A stretch of 64,000 nt of DNA from Lentzea kentuckyensis (GTDB lineage: Bacteria; Actinomycetota; Actinomycetes; Mycobacteriales; Pseudonocardiaceae), in assembly GCF_002150765.1 (NCBI RefSeq), contig NZ_MUYM01000004.1:124001-188000 (forward strand), in the 5' to 3' direction. The translations under genes and the position numbers were made by a program. Below, piece after piece: positions 36,508 to 46,880 of the stretch. How positions within the stretch are numbered: the first letter of the stretch is position 1; each line of letters starts with the position of its first letter. The notes under the pieces are model-generated. The model ran no database searches, was not told the DNA's origin, and saw only the letters and a program-made list of their open reading frames with translations.

Positions 36508-37747
36508 CAGCGGCAGCCCTGGCATTCAAGTCGCGGAACGCGGTGTAGTTGGCGATGACCTCGACCGCTCCCGGCGGCATCTGCTCGATGGCCTTCAGCG
36601 GGTCGGGCACGATCGTGTGCTGGACCTCGGCATACGTGAGACGCACGGCGAGGTCGGTCGCGCGCTCGCCGGAAGCGATCACCGTGCGGCCCTGCAGGCG
36701 CTCGAACGGGACGTCCCACAGCCAGCTCAGGTCGCGGCCGTCGGCCTCGTTGGCGTTGATCACCAGGACGGCCGGGTGGTTGGCCTCCTTGACGACCGTG
36801 AGGGTCTCGCTCCAGCCCGCGGGGTTCTTGCTGAGCAACAGGCGCGCGCTGCGGCCGTTGCGCTGGATCGTGCGGTAGCGGCCGCTCACGTTGGAGACGC
36901 CGCGCAGCCGGCGCACCGCCTCCTCGGTGGGCACGCCCATGGCGTGCGCGGCGGCGGACGCCATGACGGCGTTCGCCTGGTTGAACTTGCCCGGCAGCGT
37001 GAGGCGGAGCTCCAGCTTCTGGTGCTCCGGGGTGATCATCGCCTCGTCGGTGGTGATCCAGTTCGGATGCGGGCGCGCGAGGTCGCAGCCCGTGCAGTGC
37101 CAGTGCTCGCCCTGCCAGCGGATCGGGTTGCCGCAACGGGGACAGCTCGCGGAGTCGTGGTGCCAGCCGGTGCCGGTGGCGACCCAGATGACCTTCCGCG
37201 CGTTCCAGGCCGCGCTCGTCACCATCACGTCGTCGCAGTTCGCGACGATCGTGCAGTCCTGCAGTGCGGTGATGGTGTCGCGCAGGGACCGCTCGATGGT
37301 GCGGACCTCGCCGACGCGGTCCAGCTGGTCGCGGGACAGGTTCAGGATCACCGCGACGGCCGGGTTGCTCGCGCCCGCGACGGCGGGGAAGTAGCCCTCG
37401 TCGCACTCCAGCACCGCGTACGGGGCGTCCGGCTGCTTCGACAACGCGGTGACGTGGCCGTCCGGCATGTTCGCGCCGCTGTGGTTCGTGGCGACCTCGC
37501 CCAGCGCGCCGACGGCCCTGGCCAGCATCATCGTGCTGGTGGTCTTGCCGTTCGTCCCGGTCACCACGGCGACCTTGCGGCCGTGCGTGAGCCGGGCGAG
37601 CGCCTGCGGGTCGAGCTTCAGCGCCACCCGGCCGCCGATCATGCCGCCGGCGCCGAGACCCATCTTCTGGGACAGCGTGGAGCTCAGATTGCCCAGCTTC
37701 ACGGCGGCTGCGGTGCGCAGAGGGAGGCGGGCGGGGGAATCGTTCAC
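36500..37747 (-). CDS. murT: Lipid II isoglutaminyl synthase, MurT subunit
   Basis: A 415-residue Mur-ligase-family protein. ATP site VVTGTNGKTTSTMMLA (about 61-76); the MurT-specific zinc ribbon has Cys pairs in CPRCGNP and WHCTGCD; the C-terminal DUF1727 domain contains VLVINANEADGRDLSWLWDV. It activates lipid II alpha-carboxylate for amidation by GatD. GTG 37747 gives the family start (LPLRTAAAVKLGNLS); the long open frame upstream is not conserved-looking. It lies upstream of gatD on the same strand. Confidence 0.93.
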   Translation of the reverse strand: MNDSPARLPLRTAAAVKLGNLSSTLSQKMGLGAGGMIGGRVALKLDPQALARLTHGRKVAVVTGTNGKTTSTMMLARAVGALGEVATNHSGANMPDGHVTALSKQPDAPYAVLECDEGYFPAVAGASNPAVAVILNLSRDQLDRVGEVRTIERSLRDTITALQDCTIVANCDDVMVTSAAWNARKVIWVATGTGWHHDSASCPRCGNPIRWQGEHWHCTGCDLARPHPNWITTDEAMITPEHQKLELRLTLPGKFNQANAVMASAAAHAMGVPTEEAVRRLRGVSNVSGRYRTIQRNGRSARLLLSKNPAGWSETLTVVKEANHPAVLVINANEADGRDLSWLWDVPFERLQGRTVIASGERATDLAVRLTYAEVQHTIVPDPLKAIEQMPPGAVEVIANYTAFRDLNARAAADE

Positions 37748-37824
37748 CCCGGCGATGCTACCGGCGGTGGAGAAGTGACCGTTTCGGGCGGTCGTTGCGT
37801 TGGTGTGAACGGGGTTCGGTACAA

Positions 37825-38310
37825 CTACCGGCTGAGCGCGCGCAGGGTGCGGATGAGTTCGACGGTCGGGAGTTGGCACAGCTGCGCCATGTTTTCGAGT
37901 GCGGGCAGGTCCAGATGCACTTCCGGCGACGCTCCTGGCGGCAACACGTGCAACCTCCCTGCGGCCCAACGCTTCAACGGCACGAGACGCGCGTTGTCGG
38001 TGGCGGCGACAGCGGTGAGGTTCAGCGTCAGGTGCCCGGCAGGGGTGTCGCCGAAGAAGCGTTCGTGCACACGAGCGAGGACTTCGTGTGCCGGAACGTC
38101 GAGGGCGTGACAGATCTCCACCAGGCGCACCACGGAGCACTGCCGGGTGCCCAGTTCGTACGTCGCCAGCGTCTGCAGCGATATCTCGGTCTGCAGCCGC
38201 TTGTTCAGCTCCTTGCGGGTCCAGCCGCGCTGCTTGCGAAGGCTGCGGATCTCATCACCGAGCACGCGCTGGTACGCCGCTGTGTCGATATGGCCTGTCG
38301 CAGTCTGCAC
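37825..38310 (-). CDS. XRE-type helix-turn-helix regulator
   Basis: A 161-residue protein. The Cro/C1 HTH lies at about 16-70 (VLGDEIRSLRKQRGWTRKEL, then LATYELGTRQCSVVRLVEIC). The C-terminal half has LNLTAVAATDNARLVPLKRW, probably a sensing or dimer domain. GGAGGGACCA directly before GTG 38310 decides the start. No ligand motif seen. A perfect 7-bp inverted repeat 14 bp upstream suggests autoregulation. Confidence 0.85.
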   Translation of the reverse strand: MQTATGHIDTAAYQRVLGDEIRSLRKQRGWTRKELNKRLQTEISLQTLATYELGTRQCSVVRLVEICHALDVPAHEVLARVHERFFGDTPAGHLTLNLTAVAATDNARLVPLKRWAAGRLHVLPPGASPEVHLDLPALENMAQLCQLPTVELIRTLRALSR

Positions 38311-38323
38311 TGGTCCCTCCACC

Positions 38324-38342
38324 CCGTGAGCGGGTCTCACGG
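38324..38342. promoter_or_regulatory. Inverted repeat upstream of XRE gene
   Basis: CCGTGAG-CGGGT-CTCACGG is a perfect 7-bp inverted repeat with 5-bp spacer, 14 bp upstream of the XRE start on the side of its promoter. It is a plausible autoregulatory operator. Confidence 0.5.
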
Positions 38343-38425
38343 TGATGGAAGGCGCCAGAGCTTCGGCGCTTACGCAACTTGCCGTCGGATTCCCCCGAAT
38401 GGGGTACCCAACTCTACTCTCCGTA

Positions 38426-40276
38426 TCAGTTCACGCAGCGTACGTCGCCTGCGGTGATAGGTGCGGGGGCCGTGGGGTCAGCCGGTTGCTGACGCGCACC
38501 GTCCAGGGCGAGTACTCCGGATCCGGTGAAACCCTGCGCGCCGGGGCCCGAGTAGTCCGATCCCAGGAAGACGCGGACCCGGCCGGCCGGGGTGTTCACG
38601 TCCTCCTCGACCTTGACGCCGCCCAGTGCCTTCTGGACCGCGTCCGCGGCCGCCTCGCCGCCCTTGCCGTAGCGGACGATCGACTTCGCCATCGCCTCGG
38701 CGTTGCCCGTCTGGCCCTCGCCGAAGCCCTTCGCGACGAGCGACTGCAGCACCTGGGCCGCGAGGCCCGGCTGGCCGGAGGCGTTGCGGACGTCCACGAT
38801 CACCGAGGCGTTGTTGAACTTGGGGTCCGGCGCGGTCGAGGAGGCCGGCGCCTTGCCGAGGTTCTTCACGAACGTGCGGACGTCGCCCTCGTCGACCTCG
38901 ACCGCCGAGCCGTCCTCGGGGGTCTGCAGGTCCGGGTTGCCGGTCGGGATCGTCTGGAACGTCATGTTGCCGCCCGTCATGTCCTTCATCTGCAGGGCGA
39001 ACTTGGTGATGTCCCAGCCGTCGTCGAGCGTGATCGCGCCGCTCACGGCCTTGATCATGTTGGTGCGCTTGGTGCTGTCGGTGAGCACGCCCGCGGACAG
39101 CATCTTCTTGGCGAGGCCCGCCATGAAGACCTGCTGGCGCACGACGCGGTCCAGGTCGCCCATCGGCAGGCCGTGGCGCTGCCGGACGAACGCCAGCGCG
39201 TTCTTGCCCTCGATCGTCTGCGGGCCCGCCTTGAAGTTCGCGCCGGAGAAGCTGTCGCGGACGTTCTTGTTGAGGCAGACGTCGATGCCGCCGATGGCCT
39301 TGGTGATCTCGTAGAAGCCGACCAGGTTGACCTCGGCGTAGTGGTCGATCTTCGAGCCGGTCAGGTCCTGGATGGTCTGGATCAGGTTGTTCGCGCCGGC
39401 CTTGCGGGACTCCATCTCGACGGCCTGCGGGGTCTTGCCGCTGCCCTGCAGCTTCTCGGCCGCTTGACCCTTGGCGTAACCGTAGGCAGAGTTGATCTTG
39501 TGACGACCGAAGCCGCCGGCGATCTTCACGTAGGAGTCGCGCGGGAACGACACCGCGTAGGCCTTGCCGCTGTCGTTCGGGATGTGCAGCAGGATCAGCG
39601 TGTCGGTGTTGAACCCGCCGTCGTCGCTGCCGCCGGCCTGCAGTTCGTCGAGGACGTTCTGCGGCAGCGGGTTGCCCTTGGAGTCGGTGCGGCTGTCCAT
39701 GCCGACCAGCAGGATGTCGATCGCGCCGTCCGCGGGCTTCTCGCCGGCGTCGGCCAGGTCGAGGTCCTGCTTGGTGAGGTTCTCGGTCAGCGAGTTGAGG
39801 TCTTTCCACGCGATGCCGGTGACCAGCAGGATCACCGCGGAGATCATGCTGACGAAGATCTTCGCGCCGGTGGACGCGCCACTGCGGGCCGCACTCGGCC
39901 TGCGGGTCGCGGGCCTCGGGCGCGGACGGGGTGCTGGGGCCGCAGTCTTCGCCTTGGCCGGGGTGGTGCGGACCGTCGGGCGGTCGGCGACCGGACGCGG
40001 CCGCGACGACGCGGCGCGGGCGGGCTCACCCCGGCGGGGCGGCTCGCTGCGACTCGCGGACTCCCGGCGCACAGGCGGCTCCCTGCGCGGCGGTTCTGCG
40101 CGCTTCGGAGGCTCCCGACGTGGGGGTTCGGCTCCGCCGGGCTGCCGGCGAGGGGGCTCTGACCCGCGCGGAGGCACCTGCGGACGGCGGGGCTGACCCG
40201 CCTGGGGACGCGGGGTGGCGGAGGGTCGCCTGGGAGATCCACTCGGGTCTCCCGGCCGTGGCGGCCGGTTGTCCAC
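38426..40276 (-). CDS. LytR-CpsA-Psr (LCP) family wall-polymer ligase
   Basis: A 616-residue membrane protein. Residues 1-145 are a cytoplasmic Pro/Arg/Ser low-complexity tail; one transmembrane helix follows (IFVSMISAVILLVTGIAW). The LCP domain has ILLVGMDSRTD, FNTDTLILLHIPND, SFPRDSYVKIAGGFGRHKIN and FVRQRHGLPMGDLDRVVRQQ, with the arginines and aspartates that bind polyprenyl pyrophosphate. A LytR_C domain closes the protein (ASVIVDVRNASGQPGLAAQV). It attaches arabinogalactan or other polymers to peptidoglycan. GTG 40276 has AAAGGAG upstream. Divergent from glyQS. Confidence 0.92.
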   Translation of the reverse strand: MDNRPPRPGDPSGSPRRPSATPRPQAGQPRRPQVPPRGSEPPRRQPGGAEPPRREPPKRAEPPRREPPVRRESASRSEPPRRGEPARAASSRPRPVADRPTVRTTPAKAKTAAPAPRPRPRPATRRPSAARSGASTGAKIFVSMISAVILLVTGIAWKDLNSLTENLTKQDLDLADAGEKPADGAIDILLVGMDSRTDSKGNPLPQNVLDELQAGGSDDGGFNTDTLILLHIPNDSGKAYAVSFPRDSYVKIAGGFGRHKINSAYGYAKGQAAEKLQGSGKTPQAVEMESRKAGANNLIQTIQDLTGSKIDHYAEVNLVGFYEITKAIGGIDVCLNKNVRDSFSGANFKAGPQTIEGKNALAFVRQRHGLPMGDLDRVVRQQVFMAGLAKKMLSAGVLTDSTKRTNMIKAVSGAITLDDGWDITKFALQMKDMTGGNMTFQTIPTGNPDLQTPEDGSAVEVDEGDVRTFVKNLGKAPASSTAPDPKFNNASVIVDVRNASGQPGLAAQVLQSLVAKGFGEGQTGNAEAMAKSIVRYGKGGEAAADAVQKALGGVKVEEDVNTPAGRVRVFLGSDYSGPGAQGFTGSGVLALDGARQQPADPTAPAPITAGDVRCVN

Positions 40277-40419
40277 ACCCACTCCTTTCAGCTCTTCCGG
40301 GTACCCCAAGTAGACGTGCGGGGACTCCACTCGGTTGTGCAAAGCGTGACACAGTGGCGCAGGCCACCTGATCAAGGCCCCTTGACCAGCGGTTTTGTCT
40401 GTTTCGTAGACTCAGGCCC

Positions 40420-43359
<2,940 letters not shown>

Positions 43360-43371
43360 TCATGGCAAGAA

Positions 43372-43399
43372 AAGAGGGGCGTCCGCGGACGCCCCTCTT
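43372..43399. terminator. Bidirectional terminator (28-bp perfect palindrome)
   Basis: A perfect 28-bp palindrome with AAGAGGGGC arms, 12 nt after the glyQS stop and 21 nt before the end of the convergent chitosanase. A-rich and T-containing edges suit termination in both directions. Confidence 0.85.
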
Positions 43400-43419
43400 C
43401 TCGTTCGTGCGCTACTTGA

Positions 43420-44208
43420 TCACTTGATCTCGAAGCTGTCGCCGTAGACCTTCCACTTGAGCGGCGTCTTCAGGTCGAAGTTGCCGGCCTTCAGCCACAC
43501 GCGCTGCGCGGTCTCGATGCGGGAGACGTCCTCGTGGGCCGCTTCCTGCTTCATGGCCCACACGCGGGCGTCCATGAAGGCGTTGAGCCACGTCTTCTCG
43601 TCCCCACCCTGCGACGGCGGCTTCGCCTTGCCGAGGGCGCGCTTGCGGATGTTGCTGAAGCTCGTCTTGTCGCCGCCGTCGCCGTGCACGACGATCGCGT
43701 CGTAGTAGGCGAACTGGCCCAGGGCCCGCACGCCGTCGGCCTTGCCCTGCTTCACGGCCGGGTTGAAGTACACGCGGTCGCGTTCGGACTCCTGTGCCGC
43801 CTTGAAGACGGAGTCCTTGGCCGCGGTCTTCCAGTCCTTGGTGTAGTTGGGGTCGAGGCCCGAGTGCGAGTCGGAACCGTTCACCTTGCGCAGTGCGGGG
43901 AGGTACTTCTCCAGCACGTTGCCGGGCTTCTTGGACTTGTAGAGCTCGACCAGGTCCAGCATGTCGCCGGTACCGCTGCAGAAGCCGATGATGCCGGCGG
44001 TGTAGCCGCGGCCGTCGTCGATGTCCTCGATGTAGCTGAACTGGGCGCGCCAGTCCGTGGAAGAGTTCTCCGCGCTGGACACGATCTGCATCGCGATGTC
44101 CTTGAGGCGCGGTTCATCGAGGTTGGCCGCCGAGGCGGTACCGATCGTGGTGGTGAAGAGCGCGGCGCACGTCAGCAGTGCGGCCGCGATGCGACCAGTG
44201 ATTTTCAC
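43420..44208 (-). CDS. csn: GH46 chitosanase (copy 1)
   Basis: A 262-residue secreted endo-chitosanase. The signal peptide is VKITGRIAAALLTCAALF to about ASA-A. The GH46 active site is visible: general acid Glu in VSSAENSSTDWRAQ and the catalytic Asp in YIEDIDDGRGYTAGIIGFCSG, spaced as in Streptomyces enzymes. GTG 44208 follows GGAGGGAAAT. A tandem paralogue lies just upstream at 44343 with about two-thirds visible identity. The 134-bp promoter region contains TTTCGCGAAA. Confidence 0.93.
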   Translation of the reverse strand: MKITGRIAAALLTCAALFTTTIGTASAANLDEPRLKDIAMQIVSSAENSSTDWRAQFSYIEDIDDGRGYTAGIIGFCSGTGDMLDLVELYKSKKPGNVLEKYLPALRKVNGSDSHSGLDPNYTKDWKTAAKDSVFKAAQESERDRVYFNPAVKQGKADGVRALGQFAYYDAIVVHGDGGDKTSFSNIRKRALGKAKPPSQGGDEKTWLNAFMDARVWAMKQEAAHEDVSRIETAQRVWLKAGNFDLKTPLKWKVYGDSFEIK

Positions 44209-44300
44209 GGATTTCCCTCCGGGGCAGGGATGTCGAGTTCCCGGGCGGCGTGAGAGCAACGGTAAGGGGTCCATACCTTTATTGGCAAGAGCCTTTACTA

Positions 44301-44310
44301 TTTCGCGAAA
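44301..44310. promoter_or_regulatory. TTTCGCGAAA palindrome upstream of chitosanase 1
   Basis: A perfect 10-bp palindrome, 93 bp upstream of the copy 1 start in the gap between the two chitosanases, next to AT-rich sequence. It is a candidate operator differing from the one before copy 2. Confidence 0.4.
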
Positions 44311-44342
44311 CGGACATACTGGTGTCAGGTGGGGCATTCCGG

Positions 44343-45128
44343 TCACCAGATCGCGTAGGAGTCCCCGTAGACCTGCCACTGCAGCGGGCGCTCGAGGTTC
44401 AGCTTGCCCTCGTTGAGGAACCTGCGCTGGGCCGTGTCGACCCGGCTGGTCTCCTCGTGCGCGGGCTCCTGCTTCATCACCCACACGCGTGCGTCGAGGA
44501 AAGCGTGCAGCCACTGGACCTCGTCGCCGCCCTGGGCCGGCGGACGTGCCCCGGTGTCGAGGGCGCGCCGACGGATGCTGGAGAAGTCCAGGTCACCCCA
44601 GCCGTCACCGTGCATGACGATCGCGTCGTAGTAGATGAACTGGCCCAACGCCTGCACGCCGTCCTGCTTGGCGCGGTTCACGGCCGGGGTGAAGTAGACG
44701 CGGTCGCGTTCGTGTTCCTGCGCGCCCTGGAAGGTGCCGTCCTGGGCCGCGGCTCGCCAGTCGCGCTGGAAGTCGGGGTCGAGGCCGTCGTGGGACGGGG
44801 TGCCGTTCACGCGTTCCAGGGCCGGGAGGTACTTCTCCAGGACGTTGCCGGGCTTGCGGTCGCGGTAGAGGCGGACCAGGTCGAGCATGTCGCCGGTGCC
44901 GCTGCAGAAGCCGATGATGCCGGCGGTGTAGCCGCGGCCGTCGTCGATGTCCTCGATGTAACCGAACTGGGCGCGCCAGTCCAAAGAGGAGTTCTCCGCG
45001 CTGGACACCAGCTGCATCGCGATGTCCTTGAGCTGCGGGTCGTTCAGGTCGGCCGCGGAGGCGGTGCCCGGCGTGGTCAGGACCGCCGCGCAGAGAACTG
45101 TTGCGGCCAGTCGTGCAAACGTATTCAT
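44343..45128 (-). CDS. csn: GH46 chitosanase (copy 2)
   Basis: A 261-residue secreted chitosanase paralogous to the gene at 43420. Signal peptide MNTFARLAATVLCAAVLTTP to about ASA-A. Catalytic Glu in VSSAENSSLDWRAQ and Asp in the same EDIDDGRGYTAGIIGFCSG segment. The shared core with diverged ends shows a tandem duplication. ATG 45128 is chosen rather than the start five codons upstream. A LacI-type box TGGGAGCGCTTGCA is 57 bp upstream. Confidence 0.93.
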   Translation of the reverse strand: MNTFARLAATVLCAAVLTTPGTASAADLNDPQLKDIAMQLVSSAENSSLDWRAQFGYIEDIDDGRGYTAGIIGFCSGTGDMLDLVRLYRDRKPGNVLEKYLPALERVNGTPSHDGLDPDFQRDWRAAAQDGTFQGAQEHERDRVYFTPAVNRAKQDGVQALGQFIYYDAIVMHGDGWGDLDFSSIRRRALDTGARPPAQGGDEVQWLHAFLDARVWVMKQEPAHEETSRVDTAQRRFLNEGKLNLERPLQWQVYGDSYAIW

Positions 45129-45184
45129 GTCGCTCCGTTCCACTGTGGAATCGGCGGCGACGTACGTGGGGACGGACCCTAGCG

Positions 45185-45198
45185 TGGGAGCGCTTGCA
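45185..45198. promoter_or_regulatory. LacI/CebR-type operator
   Basis: TGGGAGCGCTTGCA matches the actinobacterial CebR-like palindrome TGGGAGCGCTCCCA at 12 of 14 positions and lies 57 bp upstream of chitosanase 2. This suggests sugar-responsive control by a LacI-family repressor encoded elsewhere. Confidence 0.6.
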
Positions 45199-45201
45199 CT
45201 A

Positions 45202-45237
45202 CAAGGGCCGGCTCGCGACGAAGCGAACCGGCCCTTG
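45202..45237 (-). terminator. Terminator of the secreted hydrolase gene
   Basis: A 15-bp stem with one A-C mismatch (45202-45216 with 45223-45237) and 6-nt loop starts 4 nt after the minus-strand stop at 45242. It directly abuts the LacI-type box of the next gene. Confidence 0.8.
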
Positions 45238-45241
45238 AGCG

Positions 45242-46696
45242 TCAGCTGTTCTCAGCTGCGCACTTGACGTCGTCCGGACGTTCCCCGCCGAGCAGGTAAG
45301 CGGTCACCTTGTCGTTGGCGCACTTGTTCCTGCCGATCAGGTAGACGCCGTGCCCGCCCTGGTCGACGGTCACCATGGCGGCCCGGTCGCCGAACGCGCG
45401 CCGCGTCGTCCGGGCACCGGCCAGTGGCGTCGCGGGATCGCGTTCGTTCTGCACCATCAGCACGTTGCGCGGTCCGCGGTCGGACGGCCGTACCTGCTTC
45501 TCCACCGGCTTCGGCCAGAACGCGCACGGCTGGATGTTCGCGGCCGCCGCACCGAACATCGGGTGGCGGACGCGGTCCACGGCGACGTTGCGCTCGTAGG
45601 TCCCCACCGACGACGGCCACTCGGAGTCACCGCAGATGACGTGCAACCGTCCCGCGAGCAGGGCCTGGGGGCGCGGGACGTCCGGTACCTCCTCCGGCGG
45701 CTGCGGCGAGTTCGTGTCGAACGCCTTCCACTGCGCGGCCAGCTTCGAGAACACCGCGTCGCCGGTGCCGTAAAGGGCGGCGAACGTCAGGATCCGGAAC
45801 CCCTGACCGTTGATCCCCTCGACGGACGGCTTCGCGTCCAGGCGGGCGGCCAGGTCGAAGTACTTGGCGCGCACCAGTTCGGGCGTGGTGCCCAGGCCGA
45901 GTTCGGGACGCGCGGCCGCCCACTTCGCGAAGTCCGGGAACGTGTCCTCCACGCCGCGGCCGAACATCCGGCCGCCCTCGACGTCCCAGCCACCCGCGCC
46001 GAGGTTGCTGTCCAGCACGACCCGGTCGGCGGTCTTCGGGAACAGCGTGGCGTAGACCGAGCCCAGGTACGTGCCGTACGAGTAGCCCAGGAACGAAGCC
46101 TTCTTCTCACCCAGCGCGGCGCGGACGCGGTCCAGGTCGCGGGCGATGTTCGCGGTCGTGTTGTACGGCAACACGTCCGCGGTCGAGGACTTGAGGCACT
46201 GCCGCGCGATCGACTTCGTCTCCTCGGCCCGCTTCCGCACGTCGGCGGGCTTCACCGCGTACGGTGGCACGCTGCCAGGCGCCATCTGTTCCTCGGTCAG
46301 GTCGCACGTCACCGGCGAGCTGTAGCCGATACCGCGCGGATCCATGCCGATCACGTCGTACGAGTCCTGCACGCTCTGCGGCAGCCCCAGGGTCTTCAGG
46401 AGGGACGGGAACGTCAAACCCTCGCTCGGCCCACCGGGGTTGGTCAGCAGGATGCCCTTGCGCTTCTCCGGGTTCTTGCCGGCCAGCCGCGAGATCATCA
46501 CCTCGGTCCGGCGTCCGTCAGGCTTGCGGTAGTCCAACGGCACCCGGAGCGTCCCGCACTCCAGTCCGGGCGACGCCACGTCCGCCGGGCACGCGACCCA
46601 GTTCACCTCGCTCACGGGCGCCGCCGACGCCACCCCCGGTACCACCAACGCCGCCGCGGCGGTCATGACCGCGGCCAGAGACAACGACTTTCGCAC
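45242..46696 (-). CDS. Secreted alpha/beta hydrolase, tripeptidyl-aminopeptidase type
   Basis: A 484-residue exported peptidase of the TAP/SlpD-E family (S33). Signal peptide to about ASA (26). The N-terminal domain has ECGTLRVPLDYRKPDG (typical), oxyanion NPGGPSEGL, YDVIGMDPRGIGYSSPV, nucleophile Ser in SFLGYSYGTYLGSVY, Asp in LMVQNERDPATPL and His in VDQGGHGVYL, then the TAP-like C-terminal domain. Removes N-terminal peptides outside the cell. GTG 46696 has GGAGGTG upstream. Downstream of a subtilase on the same strand, separated by two hairpins. Confidence 0.92.
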   Translation of the reverse strand: MRKSLSLAAVMTAAAALVVPGVASAAPVSEVNWVACPADVASPGLECGTLRVPLDYRKPDGRRTEVMISRLAGKNPEKRKGILLTNPGGPSEGLTFPSLLKTLGLPQSVQDSYDVIGMDPRGIGYSSPVTCDLTEEQMAPGSVPPYAVKPADVRKRAEETKSIARQCLKSSTADVLPYNTTANIARDLDRVRAALGEKKASFLGYSYGTYLGSVYATLFPKTADRVVLDSNLGAGGWDVEGGRMFGRGVEDTFPDFAKWAAARPELGLGTTPELVRAKYFDLAARLDAKPSVEGINGQGFRILTFAALYGTGDAVFSKLAAQWKAFDTNSPQPPEEVPDVPRPQALLAGRLHVICGDSEWPSSVGTYERNVAVDRVRHPMFGAAAANIQPCAFWPKPVEKQVRPSDRGPRNVLMVQNERDPATPLAGARTTRRAFGDRAAMVTVDQGGHGVYLIGRNKCANDKVTAYLLGGERPDDVKCAAENS

Positions 46697-46784
46697 TGTG
46701 CACCTCCCCGACGACACGCCCCCTCGGCGTGCCGGAACCCAGTCGAAACCATGCCGTTACGGCACGGTCAAGGCGGGGGCGGAA

Positions 46785-46829
46785 GGTTGCGACGAAGGTG
46801 TACGCCCCGAATGCACTTTCGTCGCAACC
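46785..46829. promoter_or_regulatory. Hairpin/operator upstream of the tripeptidyl-aminopeptidase gene
   Basis: GGTTGCGACGAAGGTG (46785-46800) pairs with 46814-46829 over 16 bp with one G-U and a 13-nt loop. It lies about 90 bp upstream of the hydrolase start and shares its last two bases with the next terminator. It may be a regulator site or an RNA structure alternative to the terminator. Confidence 0.55.
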
Positions 46830-46866
46830 AAAAGGCTCCCGGCCGAGATGGCCGGGAGCCTTTTGG
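46828..46866 (-). terminator. Terminator of the S8 protease gene
   Basis: A perfect 17-bp stem (46828-46844 with 46850-46866), 5-nt loop, 14 nt after the protease stop. On the minus strand the 3' arm ends in CCTTTTGG, with short T-run. Confidence 0.85.
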
Positions 46867-46880
46867 TGTCCTGACAGGAC

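Noticed and set aside
40277..40419. T-box riboswitch before the GlyRS gene
   Set aside because: Only 143 bp between divergent starts, and no T-box core sequence or specifier-loop structure was visible.
44320..44340. DasR-type dre site near the chitosanases
   Set aside because: ACTGGTGTCAGGT resembles only half of the ACTGGTCTAGACCAGT consensus and lacks the second half-site.
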